A DNA stretch of 64,000 bases from the NCBI GenBank assembly GCA_964057225.1, contig OZ059897.1:12090001-12154000 (forward strand), in the 5' to 3' direction. The notes under the pieces are model-generated. The model saw only the letters and a list, made by a program, of their open reading frames with translations. It did no database searches and had not been told where the DNA came from. This DNA is from Auanema rhodensis. Taxonomy: Eukaryota; Nematoda; Chromadorea; Rhabditida; Rhabditidae. Shown one piece after another: positions 1 through 12,800 of the stretch. Each line of letters opens with the position of its first letter. The stretch's first letter is position 1. The translations under genes were made by a program, and so were the position numbers.

Positions 1-822
1 GAATTGAGATTGAAAATGACAATATTTATAATTTATTTTATGTTATAATCTATGTATATTCTATTTATATATTTATAGAATATACTCAGAATATAAAGTA
101 AAAGAGAATCACAAAGTTCAAAGAAATGGAAAGATAGTTTATGAACATTTCAGATATAAGAAAGGTGCAAAAGGTGACTTAGAATAAAGCGAATGTCTGC
201 TGATTTCACCGAAGTTTTTGTAAAAAAAAAAGAAAATTAAAGAAGAATAATTAAAATTGTTTGAAGAAAATATGAAAATATCAATAAAAAAACATTAATA
301 TATATATGTATGTATATGTATATAGTTATTCATATAAGAATAACTTTCAAAAATCATATTATATTAACATTTGATTGCTGAGCACAATTAGGCACGGGCA
401 TCACAGTTGAGAGACATCTTGGTTGTTTTGTAATGGGTAAAATTGGGAAGGATTGAAGGAAAAAACAGATAAACTTCAATAGACTAATTTAAAAGATTTG
501 TCTTATGTAGTAGTTAAGTTATTTTCAATTCTAAACTTTAAGTTTTATAAATTTTTTTAAAATTTGATAGAAAAGAAGCTAAAGAATGGAGCTATATTTG
601 AATTATATTGTGGGGATTGGGAGTGGAATAGGGAGGAGTTTGAGAAGTACCCAAATCTTCTAAGAGAGCTATAACCATAATTCTCTGACAGGACTACAAA
701 TGATATAACTATATCTATACAGGAAAACAAATAAAATAATAATAATAATAATAATAAAAACAAACAAACAAAAAAAATTTTTTCACAAATTTGATTTGGA
801 AAAAAATTCTTTTTTTTTTTTC
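1..822. other. 3' flank of the Shank gene, no gene seen
   Basis: AT-rich DNA downstream of the minus-strand Shank stop codon. I see no splice-bounded coding exon on either strand. A long minus-strand reading frame between about 557 and 826 is low-complexity (Lys, Phe, Leu runs) and is read from poly-A/poly-T tracts. The stretch next to the stop probably holds the Shank 3' UTR, but I could not place a clear polyadenylation signal. Confidence 0.5.
735..757. repeat. (AAT)n trinucleotide microsatellite
   Basis: About seven AAT units just downstream of the Shank stop. A second short run of the same repeat at about 826-840 is translated on the minus strand as the five-Asn C-terminus of the Shank protein. 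Confidence 0.8.
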
Positions 823-3800
823 TCAATTATTATTATTGTTCAGATAATTTCGAATTGATGTTTCCATTTTTTGACGATGTGCAATTCGTGTTACACCTAA
901 TTGGGTAAAAGCTGTTCTATCAAATTTGGATAATGCACATCCAGATATACGTCGAGATCGGAATGCATCACGGTACTCTGAGAGACCAATGGCATCAAGC
1001 CATGAAATTACTTCTCCACAACTCCAATCTATCAAGTCCTTCCGCTTAAATGAACAATTGTCCGCATCTAAAAAAATATAAACATGAAAAAACTTTCAAA
1101 AATTTCATTTAAAAAGTTAAATTTTTTTAAAATTTAAAATTTTTTTATAGGTTATTATAGTTTTTAAAAGAAATATCTATTGGATTTATCAAAATTAACA
1201 TAAAAGTTCTTGTCATCTACATGGTTTTTCATGAAAAAATAGGGTGCAGGTGTGTGAAATACCCCACATTTAACACCAACAGTTGAAAGGAAAGTAGAAA
1301 GTAACCCTAAGGATAGAATGACCAATAAACCATTTTAGGAAATAATTTCAGCTAGTATAGAGGAGAAGTACTACGTGCTCACTTCTAAATTCACCGTCAG
1401 AATCTCCGGTTCCAGAATCTGGATCATCATAATCCACAGGAGGCAGTATCGGTCGTATAGCTTTGTTTGAAGCTGAATCAGCTGAACATCCGGATAGTGT
1501 TGATAGAGAAGAAGTGACAGACATCTAAATCACCATGCACCACATTATATAGTAAAAAGAGATAGAAAAAAGTGGAAAAAGAAGTTCATGCAATAGTAGG
1601 GTAGGAAGATTAGAATTTTCTTTTTTTTCTTTTATTTAAAAGAAAAAAAAATTAAAATTTAGTTTTCTTATGTTTATCATGCTGATATTAGATTAATAGT
1701 ATTTCAAATACATAACTGTTAAACTCATATCATCAAACATTCAAATCTAATTTTCTTTTAAAATATTTAACTTACATTATCAATATTTTTACGACCATAA
1801 CTATCTTCAATATGTTGAGATATTAATGTAACTTTATGTCCAGATGAATGATCTAATGAGAAATGTGGATGATGATTATCATTACTACGTTCATCACATT
1901 CAGAAGGCTCCAACGATGTTCGTGAAGATGTATACCTACAATCAGTTCAGTTTAATGAACAAAATGAAAATTTTCTAATAAATATCAAATGATGATGTCA
2001 CGAACCCGCTATCTTTCTTTTGAGCAATACCCGGTGGAGAATGTTGTTTACTATCCTGTTTGCTTTGAACATTTTCTCGAACTGATTCGCGTAACGATAA
2101 ACCACCAAATTTACTGTAAATAGGTAATATTGTTTTCATTTCAATAGAATTCGTTTGAAACCTGTTCATATCATCTCGTCGTTCTTCTTCATCATCATCA
2201 TGGGCTACTTTACTTCTACGTTTTGCCAAAGCATTTCGAAGATCCGTTTGAAAATCTGGTTGACCTGGTCCTGGTCGCTCTCTTTCCTTTTCAGCCACTT
2301 GAACCTTTCTTAACTGAGTTGCTTGGCTTTGAAGGGCTGAAGCCAGAATATTTCTCATAGGGGTTGATGGCAAAACTGGTGCACTAGATGATGTTTTCAT
2401 CATATCAGGTGGAGGAGGTGGAGGTGGCGGGGGAGGAGGAGGAGCAGCTCCAGAAGAACCTAAAACTTAAAATTTATAAAAACACTATAGAATTATGATT
2501 AAAAATATATGAGAATAAACTTTCAAACTCACCAGGAGGGGGTGGTGGTGGAGGAATGTTTGATACACTATGACTTATGGCGGGTGAAGATGTTGAATGT
2601 CCTAATCTCGTATTGGAATGGAAATTTTGTGGTGGAGGAGGAGGAGGAGGAGGGGGGGCAGGAGTTCTGAAAATATTCATTTAGATCAATATCAATTTAT
2701 TTTATTTCTTTGGTTAAATCTGAATTATGATACAGTACCTGTTAGAAATTTGATTAGCAAGTGGAGGGGGTGGTGGGGGTGTTTTGGGACGGGAAGCTGG
2801 GCGAAATGGTCGTGAATATTCGGAGTCATCCATGCTACCTCTGAAGGATTATGATTTGTATTAACAGGATAAAACGTGTGCTAATCAGATGTGACCAAAA
2901 ACTGTTTTTCTAAAAACGTACCGCCTTAAATCCAATGTAGGCAAAGGTGTTGGAGAATCTTCATCCATCGAATCAAACGAATTCATATTAGCTATATCAG
3001 GTGATGAAGTATATGTCTTCAATGAGCTACCGTAGATGTTTTCTTGTAATGGAGCCTGAATATGATATGTTAGAAATATAAAAATGAATATATCAAATAG
3101 TATTTTCTAATATACCTGATACTCATAGTTGGTACGTGGTAATCCACTCAACTGAGGTGATGGAGCACAGCGTTGTTGCTTCCTTCGTTTCATATCAGAT
3201 ACTGAATTATATTTCTTTGGTCCCTGTGAACTAATAGATTCCTATAAAGATATATAATAATATTATTATAATGTTGTTTCCCTTCGAACCTGATCGTAGG
3301 GTAATGGCTGATACTGCTGACCAGCAGCCTGTCGAACCATTAAGCTTTCTAGTTCAGCAGCTGAAATACGCCGGCCGACAGTCGAACGATGTTTAACTGA
3401 AGCACATCTAGCTTCGCCATACGTTCCTCTCATTTGACCAGCAGCATAATAGTCCTCTTGATCACCTTAACAAACAAATTGATGAATCATGAAGATAATG
3501 GGGAATGTTAATATGATTGTCATCGAGTTAATACTCTAAGATTTTGCGAAAAGTAACACAAGTTTGTGATAATTTTACACAAAAATAGTAGAAGGAAGAA
3601 GGTAGAAACTAGTATGGGGAGAGTTAAAATAGAATAGATCCAACTTCTAATAAGCTTCATCAAACTATTTTATTTAATTAATTTGTAGGTAAGTTTGTAA
3701 AAATATAAAAATAAATTTATAATCATGCTTTAATATTATTATTTACCTAAAAATCCATATAGACTTTGACTTCCTCGCAATGATAAGCTGGTGGATGGAT

Positions 3801-6800
3801 GACGAATAGGTGGTGGTGGAGCAGATCGTCCAACTGAAAACCCCCATAAGATAAACAAAAACAATTATTGTAAACAGAGAAATATGGAAAAAAGTTAGAA
3901 TATAACATAGGCATTTCTGATAGCTAATTAGAAATGAAGAAAATTAGTAAGAAAATTAAATAACTGGAAAGAGTATTCACCTGAATGGTGTCGTCGGTTT
4001 ACTGTTCCACCAGCAATAGAGCCTTCAGAATCTATTGTAATGACCTGAACAATAAATATATTATACTGTATAATACCTGAAACAAACCTTAAGTGTAATA
4101 GTATCTCCTGCTTGTTGTATGAGATGAACAACTTGCTCATGGCTGGCACATCGAACATCTATGCCATCAATTTCCAGAAGATAATCGCCTGGTCGTAATC
4201 CTGCACGCATAGCCATGCCGGACATATCAACGCCTTCGAAGAATTGAAGAGCTGGAGTCAATGGTGTGGGCTCAAATTCCATAGCAGTATTTACATCTGA
4301 AGATAAGATATCTGATTATACATAGTGGAAAGTGATAACTAACGTTTAGCTCCACGTAAAATGAAACCAAATCCTTTAGGACCCCGTGGAATCACCAAAA
4401 TTCTTGGAGTGTTTGGTTCATGTCCGGGCGCCATACTTTTCATAACATCAGGTGCATATCGTCTCATAGTGCCGTATTCTGATGGGGTAACGGTAGTACG
4501 ACTAGTTCGCGATGGCGAAGGTGAAGGTGGAATCTGAATAGAGATAAACTGGATGATTTGCAACAGAGTTATAGAAATTGGGCTACAGCTTCAAGCACTT
4601 ATCCTCACATAGTAGGTGTTACACTTTTTTATTTCGCACTTTCAAGCTGCTTCTATGAACCATACTTACCACTAGTGGAGGCCGTCTAGGTCCCTGAGGC
4701 GTTCGGTAAACGTCCTGACTGCTACACAAGGAAGACTGGCTGAGGGAGCGACGTCGCGAGATGGTTGAGGATAGACGACGTCGAGTGGAATACTGGGGAG
4801 TGCCGCGATACGGAACTGAAGAGAAGAAGCATCAATTAGAACCATATAAAGACAGAACGATGTAGAATAAAGAAATCGTCCACCACTTCCAGCTTATGCT
4901 AGAAGGAGGAGAACAACACACAAGTGAATAAGAATGAAAGAACGAAGTGTGATGATGACGATGATGAGGATGACAACATCGTCAGATTTAATATATTGAC
5001 TTCGCGCCAACATGAACAACGATTTGACATATCTCATCGTCAGCATCATCACAGTGGAAGTTTGTCATTTCACATGCAAAGAGATTTATGAAAACTAACC
5101 GGAGGCAGTTGGATTGTGAGTTCCGATTACTTCAGCCACAGCTAAGTTTCCAACAATATGGGCCACGTGTAAAGCTGTTTGACCTTGTTTGTTGGCTATG
5201 AGATGATTTCCACCTCTGAACAACAATACACGAGCGCACTCAGGCCTAAATATAAAATAATCAGAAGTTAAAGGTTAATTTTAAAAATTTCTCTTACAAC
5301 CAAGTTTTCAATGAAAAAAAAATTAAAAACAAAAGTGTTTTGAAGAGCTAATTATCTGTTCACGTGTAGCATCACGTGAAAAAATATGATTAGAATATCA
5401 ATATATCTCATTTCTTATACTAATATTGAGCTGAACGGTTGTTTATATTATATATTATAATCACATATTTATTATAATTTATTTGATCATGCTTCTCAAG
5501 CATGAGATAAATAATTTACCTGTTGTTAACAGCACAAACGTGAAGTGGAGTGTTTCCGTTCACGTTCTCGACATCAACATCAGCTCCGTAATACAATAGA
5601 TGTTCTACGTGTTTAACCAGTCCGTTCTTGCAAGCCTATAAAACAATTTCATTTAAATATTATTTTTCTTCAGAAAAATCAATTAATTTTTGATCTGAGG
5701 TCGGCCGTTATAGGAAAAGTCTACAAATGATTTGATGGATGATCTATATGTTTGAAAGAAAACAAATGGAATACGATTTATATGAGAGAAAAAAAAAACA
5801 AACAGGTCACTCAAACAAACCGAACCAATTATGCTTTGGCCTTAATTCCGAAATAATTAAAATTTTAAACGAATGTATGCAAAGAGAAAAGAAATAAAAA
5901 AAGGTTATGTACATTGAAAATTGTTCTATTAATAATTGAAAACAGAACAATGTTGGTAGTAAAGCTACGCTTGAGGTTGAGGCTAGAGGGGCTTGTATTC
6001 TATGCTGGCACGCATTCAAATTTGTTCGCTTCCAATTGTGATTTCTGTGTACATAGCCGTTGAAAAGGTGTGAGAAGAAGAAGAGAATGATGGAAAAGTA
6101 AAATAATTGTTTATAAGGTGTAGATGAAGAATGAACTATAATAGGAGAGAGAGAGAGAGAAAGAGAGAGAAATCTATAGTATGATGAACCTTACGAGGCA
6201 ACCGAGAGATATAGCAAGAAACAGTAAGATGGATCGAGCAAAAGAGAAAGAGAGATATTATAATCTATCTACACACATGAGGTTTGGTTGCTCTTCTTTG
6301 TACTTCCTAATCCTAATCGTATAGTCTAGCTTACATATATGTTGAACGAAAAGTTAAGTTCAAAAGGTTGGAATATTTTAAAGTGGAAATGTATTTGAAT
6401 TTATGAGCATAGTTTTGACTTTTATGAAGAAAAAGAAGAGAATGATAAAGAGGGAGAGAGAGAGAGATTAGAATTGGAATACAAATTGTAGATACAAGAA
6501 GCGCATAATCAAAGAGAATCTGAAGAACACATCACTAAACAGTTGATGATGAATCACTTGTATGTTCTACATCAGAATATGTTGTGTTTATGTGAATTCT
6601 TTGATTTTACCAATGCCCCTTCACCTTATATCATCATTAAAGTGCCCTGAGGCGACCAAGTGCCACTTGAGCCGAACAATCCAACCTCATGTTCGATTAG
6701 TCAAGAATTCCAATTATTGAATTATTTACATTTTATTTTATTAATAAAACGATTGCTTCTAAACGAATTTTCTTGCTTTCATCAGACATATGGTCATGGG

Positions 6801-9146
6801 CTACCTGTCCACTGTTAGCTTCCCTCACTTTCAATTCATTTTCAAATTTTTTTTGTGGCAGAAAGATGAGATTCTGACTTTTTTTTGTTGAACAAAAATA
6901 AAACAATAACATCATTTTGATTATTGGCGGAAAAAATGAAAAAAATGTTTTTTTTTATGTTTGTTTTATTTGCATAAGTAGTACATATAGAATTTCGTTA
7001 AACTAAAATTATACAATATAATATACAATAAAAACATTTTGTTCTTTTGTATATTTCATATCAATTTATTGTTTTATTTTATTTTTTTATGTCAAAAACA
7101 TTTCTCAAGATTTCAAATAAGTTATAGATGCTGCAAGTCAAATAAATTTGACGGACAGACAGATAGACAGAAAGCTAATGAGAAAAGAGATCTAAGAGAA
7201 TAGCTGGACAGCTACCCTGACCAGCCTATTTCTCTTTTCCTTCAGTGGGTAAGACCGGATTTCAACCTCTTCCATGTTTTTATAGAAGATGGAATGATTT
7301 AACTGGCAGGCTTCCGAATCATCAAATGAATTTCATTTCTTATGCGAACATGCTTGTTCAAAAAAGAAAACGAGAAATTTAATGAATTTCAGAAATAAAA
7401 AAAGATGAAGTAACTTCAACAAACTTTTAAGTTCAATATAAAATCAATTAAAAGAAGAAAATCATTAATGATTTAAAGAATGAAATAAAAATGAAAAACT
7501 TAAAGCTATGCTTACCTGATGAATCTCATGATTTCCATGCATATCCGTCACACCTATATCAGCTGCTTCTCTCATAAGCATTTCAGCTACCTATAAAGAA
7601 ATAATTTAAAAATATCATAATATTATATAATAATCATACAGTATCATTTGAATCTGTTGTAAGCATGTTATAATAGAGTGGAGTCAACCCAATTGGATCC
7701 CGATAGTTAGGTGAAGCACCTAGTTCTAATAATGTTTTCAAATTATCAACAGATGACAAAAATGCTGCTTTATGCATAGCCGTCTGAAAAATAAAAAAAG
7801 TCATAAAAAAATAAATTTATAAGTTTTATACTTAAAAATTTCAAAAAAAAAGACGTATGTCGTACATATATGTCTATATATATATATATATATATAATAT
7901 AAATTCAAACTTATGTACATAGATGGACATATAAAATGAACAATTTCAAAGATGTTTTCATGTAAACATTCCAAAAAACAGTGCAAACCTGTCCCTCTGA
8001 ATTTCGGAAGTCAATATGAGCTCCACCACCAACTAGAGCAACAAGAACAGCCCGATTTGACGTTACTCCAGCTGCCAATGTTAATGGAGTTTCTCCCTAA
8101 AATAATATTCTTAATAAATAATTATATAATAATAATAATAATAAACAATACAATTCAGAGATTATATTTATTTTTAAAAATTAATAAATTATTTTAGAGA
8201 TAAAAGCAGAAAAATACCTGAGCATCATGAAAATTGGCATCCAGCCCTTGTGTACACAACTTTTCGACCTTTTCAGCATTCTTCGTTTGGACATATTCCA
8301 TAAACTTTTTTAAATTTGACTAAAATAGGAAGAATGAACCATCATTGAGAAGGATTAGAGCTAGTTGAGTTATTACCTTTGTGTGCAAATTTTTGAGTTG
8401 TTTCTCATCCAGATTCAACATTTTATAGACCCGTTTTTTGTATTTCAGCTGAAATTAAAATTTTTATTTAAAAGTTCAAAAAAGAAAATCAAGTTTTTTA
8501 GATTTAAGAATCAAATCAATTTTTTTCCAATTCTTGTATTTGGCTTCATAATAACGTTTAGAAAATCAGAAGGCTGTCAAATGATGACAGCTTAGTCTGC
8601 CGAGAATATTGACCAAATTTAGATGTATTGATACTATTGACAGTTCTTATACTAATAAGCTAACTATATATATAAATAATATATTCAAAAATAGGAATAA
8701 CTAACCTCTAAGTATGGAACACAATCGTGAAACGGATAGTCTTTAACACACCGATCTTCCAACAAAAATTTGCCGGCTCTACCATCACATGGAGGTAAAA
8801 ACAAACCATAGTTGAAAGCTTGGGGCAGAGCCTGAACAAATCAATAAAATAAAAAATGTATAAGTTCAAAGTAATAAAAACATAAAAAGGAACAAATATT
8901 GAAATCATGAAAAGCTTTAAGTATTACCTGTGGAAGAGTTGCTAACAGTTTTCGTTTTACGTCCCAAATAAAATCACCATGACCTACAGTCAAACATTTC
9001 TAAAAATAAAATAAAAATATTTGATTTTATGTGAATACATATATGCATTTAACATATAAAAAAGTAATATAATTTGAAATACTTACACGAACTTGAAGCT
9101 CAGGAACGAAAATTTGAATATTAATAGAGTCGTCGTCAGGTTCCAT
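823..9146 (-). CDS. shn-1: Shank-family postsynaptic scaffold protein (ankyrin-PDZ-SAM)
   Basis: Complete model, 24 exons, 1129 aa: 9146-9087, 8999-8928, 8831-8706, 8448-8377, 8319-8218, 8096-7989, 7783-7640, 7590-7516, 5635-5520, 5245-5100, 4815-4670, 4533-4344, 4296-4088, 4044-3981, 3833-3747, 3465-3290, 3241-3116, 3055-2922, 2840-2739, 2666-2533, 2459-2006, 1935-1776, 1524-1383, 1067-823. All phases match. Residues 1-110 resemble the ubiquitin-like N-terminal domain of Shanks. Ankyrin repeats span about 120-385, with [11 protein letters not shown] and [10 protein letters not shown] as clear units. The PDZ domain is about 432-527, with carboxylate-binding loop GFGF. Next come polyproline runs at about 730-815, then a SAM domain (about 1060-1124) ending in five Asn. 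No SH3 is visible between ankyrin and PDZ; as I recall, C. elegans SHN-1 also lacks it. Shank proteins organise receptor and actin-linked complexes under membranes, with SAM polymerising and PDZ binding C-terminal ligands. The start is the first ATG of the N-terminal exon; a 3' splice site lies 61 nt upstream. Confidence 0.93.
5636..7515 (-). other. Long internal intron of the Shank gene
   Basis: This 1.88-kb intron splits the ankyrin region, whereas most other introns of the gene are much shorter. It contains GA-rich tracts (about 6143-6170, 6450-6470). No exon with good splice sites and matching phase (0) was found. A minus-strand open frame at 6915-6733 has a donor-like CAG|GTAGCC but no convincing acceptor. 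The size would suit an enhancer or an internal promoter for a short isoform, which is inference only. Confidence 0.5.
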
Positions 9147-9207
9147 GGTTACCTTGTCAAGTTAATAAGCTATTCAAGTGGTAACCATTACCAGAAGATT
9201 AACAGAT
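9147..9207 (-). other. 5' UTR part of the first Shank coding exon, with 3' splice site upstream
   Basis: Reading the minus strand, GACTTACAG (cut after 9208) precedes a 61-nt leader that runs into the ATG at 9146. The site may be the end of a long cis-spliced 5' UTR intron or a spliced-leader trans-splice acceptor. Sequence alone cannot decide. Confidence 0.55.
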
Positions 9208-9534
9208 CTGTAAGTCATAAGGTTAAACAACTATAAGCAACATAAAAACATGACGATTATAAAAAGAAAATTATAAAAAGAAAAAGATAAGCCTAAAATT
9301 GATAGAATATGAGGGAAAAGAGTCAGACGAGTACATAAATAATTATATAAACAAGTTTGTTTGATTGATAACGACCACGAAAAAATAATAAAAATAAAAA
9401 GAAACGAGCTTCAATAGCTTATTTGAAACTTGACCAACATTAGAATAGATTCACTGATTTACCAACATTTTGATTAAAACAACTTCTGGTTAATGAAAAC
9501 AGATGAAGAGGACTATCATAACGAGAATGACAAC

Positions 9535-9566
9535 GATGATGATGATGATGAGGATGATGATGATGA
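9535..9566. repeat. (GAT)n imperfect trinucleotide repeat
   Basis: Tandem GAT/GAG units about 390 bp upstream of the Shank ATG. On the minus strand it gives a His-rich open frame that has no other coding support. Confidence 0.75.
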
Positions 9567-9828
9567 CGGAGAAGACGATGCTGAAGACGAAGCTGAGATG
9601 ACAACGACGACGGAAACGATAAAGAAGCGCATAGCAAACATGAATCATTTGGAATAGAAAAACAAACAGATTAGAAAGTAGAAAACGCATGAAAACGCTG
9701 AGGCAACCATCTACCGACTCTCACTTAGTTTTCTTTCCATCTTTCTTTTCCTCTCTCTCTCTTTATTCCATAGTTGACCGCTTGTCTCTAGATGTGTATG
9801 TTCGTCCCATCTTCATACGGAGGGATCA

Positions 9829-9836
9829 TGACGTCA
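9829..9836. promoter_or_regulatory. Palindromic CRE-type site
   Basis: The sequence TGACGTCA is the full cAMP-response-element palindrome bound by CREB/ATF bZIP factors. It lies about 680 bp upstream of the Shank ATG within a GC-richer patch. A perfect 8-mer can occur by chance at this window size, so function is unproven. Confidence 0.3.
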
Positions 9837-12800
9837 GGTAAGTTCTTCCGACATCACCAAGCATCATCGTCTGAATCAACAAATTTATCGCCGATGGCAA
9901 TATTACACGACTGTTGAAGCTTCTTCCTCGTTCACTTTGTTTTCACCTGTCTCTCATAGATACAACTTCGTTTTGCTTACTCTCGTACAGAAATATTTTT
10001 TCATAAAGAAAAGAGTAAATGGAATGGAAATATGAATAAGGCGAAAAAACAAAGATGAACATTGAAGTTAAGCAAATGAAATACAATTCCTTTACATGAT
10101 GAGAAAGGTGAAGAAATCTAGAATAACAGAAAATATATTGATAGAGTTAAAAGAATTGAAATAAAGAGAAAAGAGATAATAATAATAAGTGAAATAACGA
10201 ATAAAAAGTTTATTAAACCTCGTAACTTACGAGATAGAGAAGTACGGATTGAACATGATGATGACCGAACAAGAAGATAAGTGAATCCGGAGAAGTTTAT
10301 GTGAATTTGATGGTAAGACGAATAATGAATGAAGCTAATTTCAAAGTGGATTCGAGCTATTTATAAACTGGATGGCAAGTATTCAGGAAGGAACGATTGA
10401 ACACTTGATTTGAACAATACTTCAAAACGTCTATTATTAGTAGTAAGTGAGGAGAAATGATTAGAAGACAAAGAGAAAAGACAAAAGTATGAGCCAAAGT
10501 AAAAACTTTAAAAAGAAAAATCCGTTTGAATTGAAAAATTGGTAATAATAGATAGAAAGATGTATATGATGATTATAGAATAAAACAGTAGAGAAGAACG
10601 AAATAACTGATATATCAGGACGATAAGCATTGGGAAAATCAAAGTGATTCGAATATGTGTAAAAATACATATAATGAATATAATAATATAATATATTTAT
10701 ATATTTATATAGTAATATATTTTGATTATAATGAAATCAATAAAATCAATATGTAGGATTAAAGATTTCCATTTTGAGAGCTCCAGCTAGTAGTGTGAGA
10801 CAGAAGGATCAGTGACAGCGATGAAATAGGACAATTAAGGTTTGAGGAGAGATAGCGAACCAAGAGAAACAAAGATACTGAAGAGAGAAGAAAAATAGTT
10901 GAGAGAAAGAAATGAATAGACAGAAACTTGAAGAAGACATTGTGCCTCATGATGGAGCTACTGAAGCTCTGAAGCAATATAACAACCACGATAGAGAGAG
11001 GTAGAACTGTACGAGAAGAGATTCAAGCTTAGAGATAGTGTAAGTCAGATAGAGTGCATTACACGAGAGACAGGTATGTCGATCTTCTGACGGTCCGTTA
11101 GACGGACGGCTGAGGAACGGACGGACAGCAAACAATACAATATGAAGGACCGGTCAGATGACGACAAGAGAAGCCTAAAGAATGCAGACAGTAGATATGT
11201 ATGAGATTCAGAGAAAAATAGGGAAGAGAGATCGGAACATAGACATGCTACAGCCGGATGGATGACAGACCCAGAAAAAAAACCAAGAAGGAGCTGTAGT
11301 GATGTTTCTGCTGTTGCTGTTGCTGCTGTTGCTGCATAACAGACAGACCTCGATGGTGACGACGGCGTCTAGCTGGACCTGATGGACGACGGACGGGTCT
11401 TCTGGTTGATTCGTCGTCACGTGTCAATATGATTTTTCAAAAGAAAAGAAACGATTATAAGGAAAAGTTTCTTCACCGGAAATTTCCGGAAAATACATTT
11501 AAAAGCTCAACGTCGGAAAAGTAAAGATTATGAAAGACGGTAGCTGAGAACAGCAGTAGGAGACAAAAAAGTGAAAAAAAGCTCAAATTAACAGAATAGG
11601 AAGGCTAGTTTTGGCGCAGAAAAAAGGTTTAGATGCAGAAAAAATGGAAAATGAGAAAATGCATCGACTGAAAGTTCATTTTAGATTAGAAGGGGGAGAA
11701 TTCGACTTGCCATAATAGTCTCTGTACTTTAAGAAAAAAATGAAAAAAAAAGTGAAACAAGAAGAGAAACAGGAGTTATTTAAGAATTTTTGGTTGAAAA
11801 AAAGGAGATTCTGTGCAAACGATGTCAAACGATGGAGCATCAGAAATAAGGGCTAAAGAGTGTTGTGTGTGTAACTAAGCTAAAAAAAGGAAAAATAGCG
11901 TTGAAGAAGGAAATTGTTTATAATAGCTACAAGAACAGTCAAGCACCTGGTCGAAAGATGAGAAAGATGGAAAGGCAAGGTGAAAGGATCGTCCTTATTT
12001 GGAACAATAATAATATAGGAGAATAGGATACAAGATCCAAATGGCATTATTAGCAGTTCTTTTCAAGTTCTTCATAAACTATTATCGATATTATGGTTAT
12101 ATAGATTATAGATTTACACAAATATGTTCACTAACTATGTATATGTGATAATTGAATTGAGAAGAGAGTTGAAGAGACTTGTTTTTATTATAAAATTATA
12201 AAAAATTAAAAGATATATAAATATATATATATACATGTATATATATATATGCATAAAATAAAAAGATAAAATGATGAAATGCATGAAAGCTAGATAGATT
12301 TGAAAAAAGCTATAGAGAATCATAAAACCGCAACGATTTGCCCGATGATGAAGATAATAATGATCATGATCGCTGGAAAATCAGTGATTTGTGACACTAA
12401 CAAGACAAACCAGCTTAAGTATATGAATAATATATAAAATTAAAAAAAAATCATATAGTATTATTATTATTATTATATTTACATATACATACATATAATA
12501 AGTATATATATATATTATATTCACATATGTAATCTTCAAATTATAAAGAGAAAAAAATTTTTTTGTTTTAATTTTTAAAATAAACGTGAAAGCTGACGTG
12601 GATGACGTGATAAAGTTTCATTGAAATACAAAAATACATATGAGAAAACGGTTGGTCATCTTCAAAATAAATTCGCTTACAATGTATACATATAAATATA
12701 TTAAATATTTCAAAAAAAAAAGAAGAAAAAAAGAAAAGAAAATAGTTATGAAAGTAAAATGATGCATTTTAAGTTATTTTTTATAATTTGCTTTCGCTTC

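Noticed and set aside
6733-6915. Possible cassette exon in the long Shank intron
   Set aside because: There is a donor-like CAG|GTAGCC but no adequate acceptor, and the encoded residues do not resemble ankyrin sequence.
9440-9690. His-rich minus-strand frame next to Shank
   Set aside because: It is the reading of a (GAT)n repeat and has no coding support.
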